Below are positions 48,774 to 61,943 of a stretch of 64,000 nucleotides of DNA, one piece after another (positions within the stretch are counted from its first letter, which is position 1; each line of letters opens with the position of its first letter). The DNA is taken from positions 16,329,501-16,393,500 of the forward strand of contig CM040094.1 in assembly GCA_022496805.1 (NCBI GenBank), written 5' to 3'. Position numbers and translations under genes: made by a program. Origin of the DNA: Pohlia nutans. Lineage: Eukaryota > Streptophyta > Bryopsida > Bryales > Mniaceae. Under the pieces are notes generated by a model, which was not told the DNA's origin, did not search any database, and worked only from the letters and a program-made list of their open reading frames with translations.

Positions 48774-48990
48774 TGGAGTTAGACAACTCCAAGTCGACAA
48801 CATGTGCACTGGAGTTAGACAGCTCCATCTTTAGTGCATTGGAGTTAGAACACTCCAGATTGAGAACATGTGTACAAGAGTTAGACAACTCAAGATGAGG
48901 TGCACTGGAGCTAGACCACTCCAGATTGAGAACATGTGCAGAAGAGTTAGACAACTCAAGATGAGTTGCACTGGAGTTAGACTACTCTAT
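48774..48990. repeat. Minisatellite of small palindromes in a 66-bp higher-order unit
   Basis: Seven copies of (G/A)GAG(T/C)TAGA(C/A)NACTC start at 48775, 48811, 48841, 48877, 48907, 48943 and 48973. Spacing alternates 36, 30, 36, 30, 36, 30 bp, i.e. a 66-bp dimer repeated three times. Each copy is itself an interrupted palindrome (CTGGAGTTAGAC-ACTCCAG). Confidence 0.9.
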
Positions 48991-49441
48991 ACGAGGTGCA
49001 TTAGAATTGACGTATTTAGATGGTAAAGAGATAAGACTACTCTAGATCTGGAAGTAAAGGATAGAAAGATCTATGACTTAAATTTAAGATTGGGATAGAA
49101 AGTAAAAAGACTAAAAGTAGACTCTAGTTCTTTTGGGAAAGGAACTATTATGTAGAGGCTCGGGGGTGAGAAGGTAGAGTCATGATTTGGTGTGTGATCT
49201 CCTCTCTATGGTTGGGCGGTGAGCCTTAGATCATTTTTATATGGTATTTTTAATATTTTGTAAGAGTTGGTGGCAAACCGTGGGAGGTTTTGTTACAGAA
49301 AGTGTATAGAAAAGCTTGTCCCTAGCCATAAATTATAGTGTAGGCAAAGTATATAACTACTAACAATAATTTTATTTATTTTAATCCTACATAGTGCCCA
49401 AAGTGGATGATAGAGGTTGAGGATTCATTAACTCCTAAACA

Positions 49442-49991
49442 TCCTCACCCTTGTCCAAGTTGAGCAGTTTTGCAAAGATGCATTATAAAATGTAAGTAAG
49501 AGGGACTTTTTGATCTCGATGTATGAATAAAAGTTGTACATTATGAATTTTTTGATTCTATCCATACAATTAGATCTACAATTTCTATCACCAATATTTT
49601 TCTATGAAATTTGAAACTTAAAATTCAAAATTATTTTGTAATTTGATTAAAATTAAGATATTGACAATTTGTGTATGAAATTTGTTGTGATGGGTTGAAA
49701 TGAAATACTCTAAGTGTAGTGATTTTTGGAGATTTTTTGGTTGCTTACTCGGTTGCTTAATTTTATGAGTTGATTTTTTCAAGAGCACTTTTAGACTAAA
49801 ATCTCCAAATTTTTTGGTGAATCACTACAACATGAAATGAGACATAAAGGTTTCATAAATCTTCAACTTACTAATTGGATCACACATGCACAAAGCTAAC
49901 TTCCCAAAGAAAACTCAGTAAAAGTTTCTCACTGCAAAAAGAGTGTGTCTGATGAGAAAATAAAGTTTGCTTTTGGTTGGGCAATTAGGGG
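49442..49991. repeat. TTAA-flanked element (550 bp), family B copy 2
   Basis: TTAA at 49438-49441 and TTAT at 49992-49995. Ends CTCCTAAACATCC and GGGCAATTAGGGG. Similar along its length to 6529-7088. Confidence 0.8.
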
Positions 49992-51261
49992 TTATTAATA
50001 GCCAATTGATGTAAAGCGTATGTTGGTGACAAATCAATACACACTCAAAAAATATAATAATGATTTTTGTTACGATTTTCACTTCAAATTGTAATTTGTG
50101 TGATATTTAAATAGGATGGATTTTTCAAAACATATATACAATTTAAATTCCTAAAAAATAAAAATTTCTAATATGAAAGAAGATGACCGATTCTCGGAAA
50201 AGTCATTGTCAAGAATTCAAATAACTATAAGAGAACAAATATAGGGTGTTCTTTATTCATTTGAGATAAAAATTATAAATTTATAGAAGTAATACAAGAT
50301 GTTCTAAAACCAATTTGGGAATATTTTGGGAATATTACTATAATATATATGGAATATTGAGAAATAATTTCCTCAAGATTTGTGCTTCTCTTTTTAAAAT
50401 TGTCGATAAGGATGGTTGACTATGGTACATAACAAAGTTTCATCATGTGTGCAATCAAGTACAAAAATCTACTTAAATATAGTCATAGAGAATGGTTTGA
50501 GAGACACAACATACTCTCCAACAACTGTTTTTTTGTCTTTCTATTGGTAGAGCAGCAAACACCCTAGAATGTTGCTAAGTTGTGAATAAAGAGATAGAAA
50601 TATCCATATTTTTCTTTTTTCAATCATACCTTTAGTTATTATAAGACACTTTCATCCAAACACTAACGATTTTATAAAAAAAAATTAGGAGAGTTTGACA
50701 ATTTCATCCCCATTTTTTCTGCTACAAAATAGCCCATTTCATATTCTATCCATATGGTTAGATCAAAATTAGGTTAGATCAGAATCAGGTAAGAGTGACA
50801 AAAATTTGGCAATTTTTTTTAGTTGCTCTCCAAATGAGACGTGTCTACTTATCATCGACGCTATTCGAGGTTGTTTTTTCATCCAAAGTACTGGATGTCA
50901 GATGATTTGCAGGGATGTGAAATTTGGATGCAGTCCTTGATGCTCTCAGCTATAATGGTTCTCAAACTTTGCAGGTAAGTTATAAGTTGGTAGCCTGGCA
51001 GTAACAGTACTAATCCTTGTTTCTCATCAAGTGCAGTGCAGTGCATTGCACTGTAACTTACTCATCCTGATCTTGCTCTTTGCAGAAGATCAAATATCAC
51101 ATAAATTCGTTTAGGACTTGTGTACTTTCCCGAAGTTGCAAGCAATCCATGTCACTGCATTCAAATGATCAATTCCCTAAGGTGGTAAGGCTGTCAGGAA
51201 ACGCCCAGGCCCAAGGGGTATGGAGGTCAAGTATGGAAAACAGTTATCAGACAAGCGGCTA

Positions 51262-51546
51262 AGGTAGAGGGCTCTAAACCTGCCACGGTTCTAAACCCGC
51301 ACTCTACCAAAGACAAACATTTTGAAATTTTAAATGTACCCATGGTGAAAAGCACCACTTTAGAACCCATGTCATTTCAACTTCAGAAATTCATAACTAA
51401 TTTTAAGAACATTCAATTTTTTTTTGATTCAAAGTATGTTGGTCTTTGCTTGGATTTGTCTTCCAGTGAAAAATCATGCTCAATTCTCTTGTGTTCTCAA
51501 AAATTCACAACCCTTAAAGTGGCGGGTTTAGAGCCTCCTACCCTAG
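51262..51546. repeat. Inverted-repeat element, about 285 bp
   Basis: AGGTAGAGGGCTCTAAACCT...GCCAC on the left pairs with GTGGCGGGTTTAGAGCCTCC...TACC on the right; no coding frame. Confidence 0.75.
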
Positions 51547-52920
51547 TCTTTGTCTTAACTTTTATCCTAGATTTACTTTTATGTTTGGGGTGCACTTTAC
51601 ATTATGTTTGAGAATCACGTGCGTTCATGACCCCCTCTAAATACCCTCTGTATACGAGGGGTTATGTGTTCAAATCACCACGGATCATTGGATGGTAAAT
51701 GCCCCATTCACGGCACATCAAGAGCCAAACTATAGTGATGTGGCTCAAGCCGATTCGAGCCGCATCACCCGAGCTTAAGCATAAGAACGGTCAAAGCATT
51801 TGAAAAGACCGGTTTGGCAAGACGCACCGAAAGGTGAAATTTTGTAGTGCCACTGCACTCTTTTGGTGAGCCCTTCGAGCATGTGACCATTGGCTCATAG
51901 CTATTGGAGCATGCAAAAGAGCCATTGCATCTTAACCATTCGAGGATCGTTTCAAAAGCCCGGTTGGAGATGCTCTAAACGAGGCTCTTCAAATGGCATC
52001 TCCAAAGGATCCATTTTTCCCACTAGGCCCTTCCTTTGTCTCTTTGATGCACCACCTGGTTGGAGGCGAATTTCATCCGACCCACGACATGTAGGCCATG
52101 GTGATGTGGTTCAAGTCATTTCAGGACACGTCACTCAAGCAAGAGCAGTAGACAAATAAGGAACTTGAAAAGACTAGATGTAACTGCAAGAGGTCATTTA
52201 GAGCATTTTGCTCAAAAATACCTACTACATGGTAGCAATTTAGTGCCACAAAGTTGTTTACTTTAAAAACACAATTTATTCATTGAACACACAATCATTT
52301 TTTTATATTAAAATATCGAGAATCTAAAATTCTGTAAGAAACACGAAATGAATTAACTCCTAACGGACAATGGGTTTTTATTGGTTTTAAACATCATTTT
52401 CTCCTCTTTCTAATCATTTGTTGTGAGTTTTTTCTCTTGAAGCTAATACCAATTTGCACATCACAAAATATATTAAAGAAATTTTTAACCAATTTGACAA
52501 TTTTTCCCATGTTTGAAAAGACGGTTCAGAAATGTGAGAATATATTCTTGTTTTGTCTTTTCACTTCAAATGCTATAAACTTGCAATTTGTATAGTCAAA
52601 TTCTACAAAGATTTTATCATGTATTCTTTTGGTAGTCCAAAGCAAGATCTTACGATTAGAAATGCAAAAAATCATTTCTAAGGTTTCTCTTAAGCCCTAC
52701 CCAAACTGCCATTCTTCCAAAAAACCACTTTCTCTCCATCATTTCCACACACATAGTTGGTATAAAAAGATTTTGCATCTTCACTTTTGTATTGATATAC
52801 CAAATTCACATAATGGTTTTAAAAAAATTGACATAGTTAGAACCTACCCAAACATTGAAATGTCCTAACTAGGACACTTGATCTTTTAGAGTGAACGATG
52901 TTTGCGGATCTGTCTAAATC

Positions 52921-53168
52921 CCCCCATCGAGCGTGGCTCGGAGGCCAGGTTCGGTGGGGGGTGGCAGGGGTGGGGTAAAACCTGCCCCCTATTTTTAAGT
53001 TGGAGGGGCCCTTACTTGATCTCATAAGGGGCTTCCTAGGGTAATTTGGGACCGCAGGCCCCAAATTTAGAAAAAAAAAACCAAAAAAAGTCCCCAAGGG
53101 GCCAAAACGGGGAGGGCCACAAAATTGAACCCCACCGAGCCTGGCATCCGAGCCACGCTCGATGGGGA
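52921..53168. repeat. Inverted-repeat element with 38-bp GC-rich ends
   Basis: Positions 52922-52959 and 53130-53167 are reverse complements apart from two mismatches; they begin CCCCATCGAGCGTGGCTCGG. The 170-bp centre is GC-rich and non-coding. Its base composition differs strongly from the surroundings. Confidence 0.88.
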
Positions 53169-53699
53169 GAAATAAAGAGACCAGATGTTTGCAATGTAGA
53201 AGGGTGGGGCCGCTTTATTTTTGACGAAAGCCTAACACGATTTGTTATTTTGACTTTGACTTTTTGACTTTGACACTATAACCAGCCAAAGGCCATATTC
53301 CTTATAATTTGATGGACTTCTTGCATTGTCCTCTAAACTAATTTTAGTCCAAGATGTGCTTTAAAAAAAAGCCATAGTGTGAACCGGCCCTTGGTCATTC
53401 AAACCTGAACTGTTAGTTTGCTGTGGCACCCCATTTTATACTCATTTATTTTGAAACCCCAGACAGCCAGAGGTCAGGGCGTTAATTGTTTTCATTAAAT
53501 AATAACCACCGACCCGTGGACTGTAGCAAGCAACAACACGCTGAAGTTGACTCAGCGGGATCGCGGAGACCAGGGCAAACCGATCCACGGTCACGAGAGC
53601 CCGGGGATTCGGGCCCATCACCGCTCCCAAAATCTACGTCTAAATTCTTCCCAAAACCTAGATCCCTAACCGCACATCTAGGCTCTCGTTACACACGGG

Positions 53700-55195
53700 C
53701 CTCATATCTACCCCGGTGGAGGATTCCTCTACTCTAAGGCTCCCAGCACGCACTCCCACACTCCACGAGAGAGACGACGAGCGAGCGAGCGAGCGAGTGC
53801 CCCGCTTTAACTTTTGCATTGTAGATTCGTCGTTTGCACGTTGGCGCTATGAATTTGGCGGCCCTCCTTTCGGTCGGCTGTCAGAGCATTCCGAGGAATT
53901 CATAGAAATTACATTTGCTTGCGAATCGAGCCTTTCCGTGATCCCTGGGGTTGATACTTTGCGTTTTTACTCTGTTTTCGCAGACACGGCCACTTGACTT
54001 TCGTGCATAATCTGGTGCAGTAGGTTAGTTTTACGATGATTAGTTCATTGCATTGGACAGTGTGTCGGACAAATTGACAAAAGTTCTTCTCGAGAGGTTT
54101 TGGAGGTTTGACGGTTGAATCAGTCGGGAGCTCTTGTTCCGCATAATCTGGCGGAGTAGTTTAGTTTTTTTTAATGATGATTAGTTTAATGTATTTGACA
54201 GTGTGTCAGAAATTCGACAAAAGTTCTCCTGGACAGGTTTTGGAGGTTTGATTTGCGTAAAACCTTTGGAGGTGCTTGAGAGATTTCAAGGTACAAGTTC
54301 CTCACCGAACGCCGTAGTATGTAAGTATTATTGGAGTTTGAAAGGAAGTGTTGGTTATGTGTGTGTTTAGATTCTTACGGTTGGTAAAGTAGAGGAGTGC
54401 ACGTGGATATTCTTCAACCGGCTTGTATTTGCAGGCTGTGTAATGATTGCTCACTCAGGAGGTAACGCAATGCCTTTTTCGTATTCTGCGTCCTGTTGTA
54501 AACTGACGTTGAAAGTGTTCGGGCGTTTGAGGCACGAGAGTGGCCACCTCAGTTCTTTTGTCGGATTTTTGTACCTGGCTGGCAGTCGTGGTGTTTCGAT
54601 TGAACTAGATTCTTACGGTTGTTAGGTCGAGGGATGCACGAGGATTTGCATATATTAACATTGCTCGGTGAACAGGTCGTTTTGCAATGCGTTTTCGTGT
54701 CTGTCTGTATTCTGCTTCTGATTATAAGCTGACATTGAAAATGTTCGGTAGTTGAGCAGCCTTAGTAGAGCGTTTCGTGCTTGAAAGTGGCCATCGTCGC
54801 TCGTTTCCGGAACATCAGAAGTTATTCAAGGCGAAAATGAACGTGGCGATGGCCATCCTTGTAGAAGCTGCGGAGTGATGTACTGCTTGTGCTAATGCCT
54901 CTTAGTTGTGTTCCTATGATTCATAAGGACGGCGTTTAGACTATCCTTAGTCCTTGTACCAATGTATCGATAGTTTTTTAATCCCTCAGTTGCGGAAGAT
55001 GTCAAGTAGAGTTACTAATGTGAAGCATTGCGTGCAGACATGGAGGAGTAAATTGGAGTAGCTGGAGCATGCCAGTTACTGCCCTCAGAGTGGCGTTATG
55101 TGCACAATTTTTAGTGATGAATTCGTGGGGGTGATTGTGGATTTCAGGCCTCCGGCGGCTTGCCAGATGCTCTAGGAGCATTCCTTTCGTTGTTG
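53700..55195 (+). promoter_or_regulatory. Promoter and spliced leader of the coiled-coil gene
   Basis: GC content rises from about 53500. A (GAGC)5 microsatellite lies at 53779-53797. A probable leader intron runs from a donor at 54291 (TTTCAAG|GTACAAG) to the acceptor at 55148 (GGATTTCAG|GCCTCC), 47 bp before the ATG at 55196. Two GTGTGTC(A/G)GA(A/C)AAATT-like duplicated blocks lie around 54060 and 54200. Confidence 0.5.
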
Positions 55196-58100
55196 ATGGC
55201 GGAACAAGAGACCTCTCTCAAACGCTCTAAGGAGCCTGGGGAGGTGTTTAGCGTTTCCAAAATAGAAAAACCTGGAAACACTCCCTCCCAGAACTCGAGC
55301 TCTGCACTTGGAAGCTCAGAGGAGCTTGGGGAGTGTAGTAGTGGAAGTGACATAAGAAAGGGGGAACTGATAGCATCAAGTGAGAGTATTAATGTAGAGA
55401 TCCGTACTGATGAGTTACATTATCGCACGCAGTCCATCAAGGCCTCAGAGAATGTATCCTTCCCCGGAGATACGAAGAGTGGCTCAATGGAAGACGTCAC
55501 GATTGATGGTTGTGGTGATAGGGATAACCAAGAACAACATTCGAAAGTAAAAGAGAAAAATTTGCAGGTCCATCATGATGAACTAGCTCCATCTGCAAGC
55601 CTCGAAAAGCTTAATAATTTGGAGAATGTCTCAGTTTCACGGTCAGTTCCAAGGGCAGCATCCGGGGAGAGGGAGGATAGCAATACCAGTATGCTAGTGT
55701 CACGATTCCTCTTTAAGCAGTTGAGGAATTTAGCTGCAAAGGAAAGAGACTTAGGACTCAGGTTAGACCAGGAGAGAATTGAACATGTTGTGGAGAAGGT
55801 GGAAGGCGAGGTTGAATTTGAACAGGTAATCGATGAAATGTGGTTAAGTATGCGTGCTGACAACGAAGCACAGGAAATGGAACGAAAGGAGAGGGATTTT
55901 GAGATGGAAAGACGTGAGGTACAGCTCCAAGAAGAAATCAGAACATTGCAGGGGAAGGTTCTCCGGTTGGAAGATGAGCTACGTCTCAGTCATGCCGAGA
56001 AGGAGTTCGCTCTCCAAAAGAAACAGGATGAGATGGACGACACTATCCAGAGCATGCTTGGGGATATGCGGGACGGTGGAGAAGCAATGCCGGATGTTGT
56101 AGCTGACGGAGGTAGTTCAGTAACCAATGATTCAGAACTAGTACTTGCTGCTCCGAAACGACGAACCGCAGCTAGCCCACAGAAGGCTATCTTTCTTGCC
56201 TTCGAGGATATGTTGAAGGAGGCTGATGAACGATCGAAGCAAGACCGGCACATCATTGAGTCCACCTTACAGGCGAAAGAGAATCTGGAGAATGTGTTTC
56301 AGCAAGATCGACAAAAATGGCACGAGAAGGAACGCCATTTGGAGAGTGGATTACTTGCTATGGAGAAGGAGGTAAGTAGGTTCTCAAGTGTGCTGAGAGA
56401 GGTTGAGTTGGCCTTCTTAGTTGAGCAAGAGAGACGGAAAGAAGCATGTGCGGAAGTAGATCAAGTACTGGAAACTTGGAAGGAGGAAAAGATAATTCGA
56501 GGGGAATATGAAGATAAGGTGAAGCGGTTGCTTTCCTTTCTGACGAGTATCAAGGAGAAGTTAACCACTGGCGAGGATGGCGAGGAAGACGCCACGAACA
56601 GATTAGCATCTGTTTTGAAGGATTTGAACAAGGAACTGCAAAGAATGAGTTCCAAGAAATTTAGCACGAAAAGAGCTAGGCTATTGGAAAGCGAGCAGTC
56701 CTGTCGGTGGAAATTGCAGCGGGATGCAGCTCTAGTAGAGAGGGATAACCTGGAGGAGAAGCTCAATGTGCATGTGAGAAGGGCAAGGGATAGAGAAGCA
56801 GAGATAGAGTCAATGTGGATGGAGAGAGAGAGGGATTTAGTTACAAAATGTAGTCAGTTGGAGGCTACCATTGTTCAGTGGGAAACAAGGTTTAAGAAGA
56901 GGAACTCCGAAGTGATGCAAGAGAGGAAAGTCTTGGAGATGGAGCTGGAAGCACATCGCAAGCAATGGGCCGATGAGAAGAGTGGTTGGGAAGCGTTTGT
57001 TCTGCAGCGGGAGCAATGGCTTGCGGAGCAGGTTACAAAGTGGACATCCTTGCTTGATGCCAAGGATCTAGAATTGACTTCTCTCAAAAAAGAACTCGAA
57101 GAGTTGGATAGTTCATTCAAAGATGTCAAGCAAGCGTTAGAGAATCAGTCCCAACAGGTTCGTGATCAGCAGAAACAGATGCTAGAAAATTCTTCGCAAA
57201 CTAATACTTCATGCGAGAGCTACAAAGCAGGAAGGAATTCAGAAGAAGGTGAAGGAGAAACCTGCCAGAGTATTGAGGAATTTGTCCATGAGATTGACAC
57301 GGTAGAGGATGTGGACGATGCAAAACCAGACATAGGTACAGACAACGTAGAGAAACTTAGACTCGAAAAGGAGGAACTCGAGGAAAAGCTTTCTAGTGCA
57401 CTAAAGCTAATGGATGAGCTGCGAACTGAATTCCAGAATAAAATCGCCCAGTTTGATGCAGAGAAGAAAGATCTGGAAGCCGGAGTTTCATCTAAGACAG
57501 CTGAAGTAGAGGACCTTGCAGGACAACTCAACGCAAGAGAACGTCAAATGCAGAGTCTCATGCAGAAATTCAGGGATGAAGTATCGAACATAGATAGAGA
57601 AGTCGAAAAGGAACGGAAAGAAAGAGAGGAAGTGATGGAAATGCATTTTGTTGCGAAACGCCGCCTTCTTGAAGAGATTCGCGAGAAAGAAGAGAGCTGG
57701 CAAAATGATATGGAGGGAATGACGCAAGAGTTGCTCGAATCAAGAGAGTGGGCTAGGCAGAAAGATGAGGACATCGTTATTTTGAAGGAAGATTTGCAAG
57801 CACTTGACGAGCAAAAGAAAGCGGAGGAGCAGAGGTTATCCAAAAGGATCTACACTTTAATGAAAGAAAAGGATGTCTTAACCGCTGCACTTGCTCGAGA
57901 ACAGAAGGCTCGGGAAATAGCGGAGACCGAATATCAGAGGCTCGAGGGAGAGAATGCTATACTTCTTGAGGAGTTGAGTTCTGAACAGCACTGGAATTCG
58001 ACAGAGCTGCAAGCGGGGGATGATGATTGCAAGAGTGACGCTGTAGATCGGGTTTCCAATATGGAGAAACAACTTGCGGAAGCCATGACTGCGATGGAGC

Positions 58101-60551
58101 GCCTAAGAGAAGAGCTGGAGACTAAGGAAACACAACTTGTACAAGCCAAGATGGACAACGAGGCTGAATGGGAGAAACGTCAAGCTACTTTGGATCAAGA
58201 ACATAAAGAAATGTTAGAAATGCGAGAACAACAATGGCAGCAGAGGTGGATGCATAAGGAGCAAGAAATTATTTCTGCCAACGACAAGATATTGGCCGCC
58301 CAACGGGAAGAAACCGCTGTTGTGCAAGGAGCCCTTAAAGAACTAGAATGGTCGATCAAGCATGGGGACATGGATATCAAAGCTAGATTAGCAGAGTTAT
58401 CAAAGAAGGAAGGAATGGTGCAGGTACATACATCACACTTGGAGGAGGTGGATCAGTATGTACTGGATCTTCAAAAAAAGTTAGAGGAGTCGGAAAAGAA
58501 GCGAAAAAGTGCTGAGATTGCTGCGTCCGTACTAGAGTTAAAAAGAGTAGCTAGTCTTGATGTAGCTCTTGTCCAGGGGGACAGGGATGGGAGGCCGTTA
58601 TCAAACATGCTTAGGCATGATGGACATCTCACATCTCCTCTTTCTATAGAGAATGGAATGGAGAGCTTGCGAATACGCACGAGATCTTCTCCTGGGCATA
58701 GAAGTGGACGAAGTAGTTTCTCTAGTATTAGGGAGATCCAGCCCGACACGAATTGGGAGATTGAAAACTCCAGCAGGTATATCCCTCTCTGAGCCTACAC
58801 CTGCGTTTTACTTCCTTTATGTTTGTAATTTTATCAGAATTAGAGTGCAAGGATTTGAATCTGACTTTGCGGGGATAATTCATGTGTAGCGTACTTGTCT
58901 TTATACACCAGCAGTTATTCGTATAGATTCTTATTTAATTCTTGAAGATGAATCTTTTGGAACTTGGCAAGACAGACTGGAATGGACTACTATCAGTTCT
59001 GTGTGCAGCTCGTCTCGCCTCTATACTTTAGTGGTGCAACAAGAGGAGTTCCTGCCACCTCTTCCTGCATTTTGGTTTATTTTGTACCAAAAAGAGAGAG
59101 CGTGCGTATATTTATTTGTGTATATATTTCTATAGTTGTTGGTAATGATGGTATCTATTGAAGGGGTGCAGTGCGGGGCGTTTCAGTGGAAATACCAGTT
59201 CTAGCTGGCATGGTCAGCCTCGAGATGATTACTTCCCTTCGCCGCCCCCAGCATCGCCTGGACGACGGCAGCAAAAGTGGCTCGTGGATGCTGCTTGGTT
59301 GGAGAATGTCCGCAAGGTACTCGAGCTTCATGTGTCAGCACATAACCTCTTGTGGGAGGCTCCTGGTTGGGAGCAGATTCTTTCAACGTTCAAATCTTTT
59401 CTTTTGCTATGTTTTCTTTTTAAGCCAGTCTACGTATAGACTTGTTTGCATACAAAGGGCGTTATGATAATCTGAGAATCACTAGTTGGCCTAAATAATA
59501 GGAACGGACTGTAATTGGTCAAGTAGTGCTGGAGAAAGAAATCCCCTGAGTATCTCAACAGAGAGTGAGCAGCTTTGGCATGGTCAAAGTAACGTTTGAC
59601 GTGTGAGTTGTGAGACTCAGCATATTGATGAAAGTTGTTACCTTGCATCAGGAACAAAGTCTTTTACGGCAACAGCTTGAAATCGAGAGACAACGGGTTT
59701 TCTCACTTGGTCAGGTAGGCATGACACTGCTGCATGGTGGAACACTGCCTTTGCATCCCTTTCAGCTCGTGACATATATTTATCAGGAAATATGTAACTC
59801 GTTATTCTTGTTAGCCATGTTGAATATTTCAATTCACATTGGACTTCTGAGATTCAACCCTATCGATTCAAGCAACCCTTACAATTTCATGACACAAAAT
59901 CTTGAGGCTCATTTTGAGGATTTCCCCAATGAATTGGCAGGTTGAAACTGAGAACAGGTTCATAGAAGCAGCAGTTATACGGGCTATGGAGGAGAAGCAT
60001 GAGAGCGAATCGAAAGCCATGGATTTGCAACAGCAGGTGCGCTGGTCACAACTCTCTTCTTTAGCACTTTTGGTTTGCATGCCAGTTAATCACCCAGAGC
60101 CCCTCCGATAAGAATCTATCGAGCCAAAATTTAATGTTCCCGAAACTTTGAGGAATAGTGCCTTAAAATATGAGCTTCAGGGAAGCTACCTTACTAGCTG
60201 TTATCTGTGCATTTATGTAGATCTTCTTACGGTCCACTCTGGTCAAATATAAAGAACTTGGAACCGTAGTTGTTGAGCAAGAACGAATATTGTTGAAGAC
60301 TGGTATTGTAAAAAGTATAAAGGTCAAAGTAAAGAATTAAGAAAGAGCCATCATAAAAACAAGAAGCTTCTAGTGGTCGGTATATATTTTGCACAAATTA
60401 GCATATCAAGCCCATTCCTGCCATACAAGGGCTTTATGCTCTTGATCAGCCTTCATCTTCATCATTAAAAGCTGACCTAGTTGTTGGGTGGAGATAGGTG
60501 ATTTTGTTGCAGAAGATGCTGGCTGCTAGGTCCGAAACCTCCAAGGGTTGA
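55196..60551 (+). CDS. Large coiled-coil protein, about 1,307 residues
   Basis: Exons: 55196-58776 (one 3.6-kb exon), 59172-59316, 59652-59714, 59941-60036, 60513-60551; all junctions preserve frame and the last reads KMLAARSETSKG then stop. The first in-frame ATG (MAEQETSLKRSKEP) is chosen, 47 bp after the acceptor. Residues 1 to about 165 are Ser/Glu-rich and likely disordered. From about 170 to 1130 the sequence is almost continuous heptad-rich Glu/Lys/Leu coiled coil with many EELEEKL-type runs. A Ser/Pro/Arg-rich tail (SPGHRSGRSSFSS, SPPPASPGR) and a short final coil (LLRQQLEIERQRV, VETENRFIEAAVIRAMEEKH) follow. No motor, CRWN/NMCP or other signature was recognised. A structural or tethering protein is inferred. 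The 3' exons are less certain than exon 1. Confidence 0.85.
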
Positions 60552-61748
60552 AATGTACCATGAGTCAGCTTACCTGCAACTTTTGTACAACACTTTCACA
60601 GACCCAAGAACGAGTCAAATTCAACCTTTCAGAGCTCATGAAGGCGAAGATGAGGATGAACTTGTCACATTGAAATACCACTCTAGAGATTATATTGGTC
60701 ACCTCGAAGTGGTCACTTTATCGCCCACCAAACCAAACAGGTTTTTGGTAGGTTCTGTATCATATATGCATTACTACTTACAGAGTGTAGTTGTTATCCT
60801 CACAGGCGAAAGACGAAACTTTTTAATCCCAGGCGACCCGAAAATTGGGTCCCTCAAACGGTGATTGGCAAACGGCCAGTTCAAAACTGTTCTTTTTATT
60901 TAATTTGAAATGTGATCGTAGTATCTTAAGTCTTAAACGCCAACGGGTATGGAACAAAATGTTTCCTCAGCTTTTTGGAAGTTTGTAAAAAAAGAGGATG
61001 TCCGACGTGATTCTTAGAGAATTTTCAGTTTTGGAATGACAATAGAATTATCCGTAAAGTCCATCAAAGTTTGAAGAAGATACCACAAATTTTTCTTTAT
61101 TATAATCTTATTTGTTCACTCTAAATAGTTAAAAGATGTGAAAGATCTTGGTAGTTTATCATTATTAGGTGTGTAAGAGGTGTGTGAAAGCTTGTTGGTC
61201 TTCAAAAGTTTTTTAGCTCCTTTCTTGGTGCTAAAATACTTTTGAAGACCACCAAGCTCTTACACACCTAATAATGATAAACCACCAAGATCTTTCATAC
61301 CTTTTAACTATTTGGAGTGAACAAATAAGAGTATAATAAAGCAAAATGCTTTGTAGATTCGTCAAATTCAAGGTGACTTTATTGATAACTCAAATTTGTA
61401 TATGAAGCTTGAGAACTTGCTACTTCATTAGTGAAAGCTTGTATCTTCCTCAAGGTGCAAGAAATTAGGTTCTAACCACACAAGTAGTCATTGATTGGGT
61501 ACTTATGTGAAAGCAAAAGTACTCATTGGTTGTTGTAAAAGGAAATGAGTATTACTTGGTGGCCCATTCACATACACCAATGCTGTTGCATGCATGCGTG
61601 AGGTAACTTTGAGGGAATTTGTTGTCAACTAAGAAATATAAAATACGCAATTAGAAATTACTCTATTACATGACAAAGGAACGGAACCCAAAAAAGGAGC
61701 ATGCTGCATTGTAATGCATATGCAAAGTGTCTGAAAAAACAGTACATA
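60552..61748. other. Intergenic region with a foldback element
   Basis: No gene is recognised; it includes the 3' UTR of the coiled-coil gene, an element end at about 61040 (TAGAATTATCCGTAAAGTCC) resembling that of the MITE at 4104, and the hairpin at 61092-61346. Confidence 0.5.
61092..61346. repeat. Foldback (hairpin) MITE, copy 2
   Basis: The arms of about 115 bp are nearly perfect inverted repeats: TTTATTATAATCTTATTTGT on the left against ACAAATAAGAGTATAATAAA on the right. The inner part pairs through GGTGTGTAAGAG / CTCTTACACACC. The loop is only about 20 bp. Related to the hairpin at 21100-21405. Confidence 0.9.
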
Positions 61749-61943
61749 CAGTGACTTCAAGAAATGAGTCAATGCCCCTATCAAGGAGCATTGATGGGGG
61801 CTAGCTGGGAAACATTAAGGCAGATGAAGCCGAGCAAAAAAATCTATTGTGACTCATGAACTCTTAACACATGCCACATGGCGCTTTGCCTAAATAATAT
61901 CTACATTGTGAGTTAAGATCACAAATGTGCATGTACCCTTACA

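Larger units (their letters stand above)
45367..53700. other. 8-kb gene-free, element-rich stretch
   Basis: No exon-like frame of a known family was found on either strand. The stretch is occupied by the elements listed separately (45847-46158, 47686-48441, 48774-48990, 49442-49991, 51262-51546, 52921-53168) and otherwise AT-rich DNA. Confidence 0.6.

Noticed and set aside
48774..48990. CRISPR-like array
   Set aside because: Repeats are imperfect, the spacers are themselves repeated, and the context is plant nuclear DNA.
55573..58749. Many Ser-rich minus-strand frames opposite the coiled-coil gene
   Set aside because: Antisense shadows of a Glu/Lys-rich coding strand.
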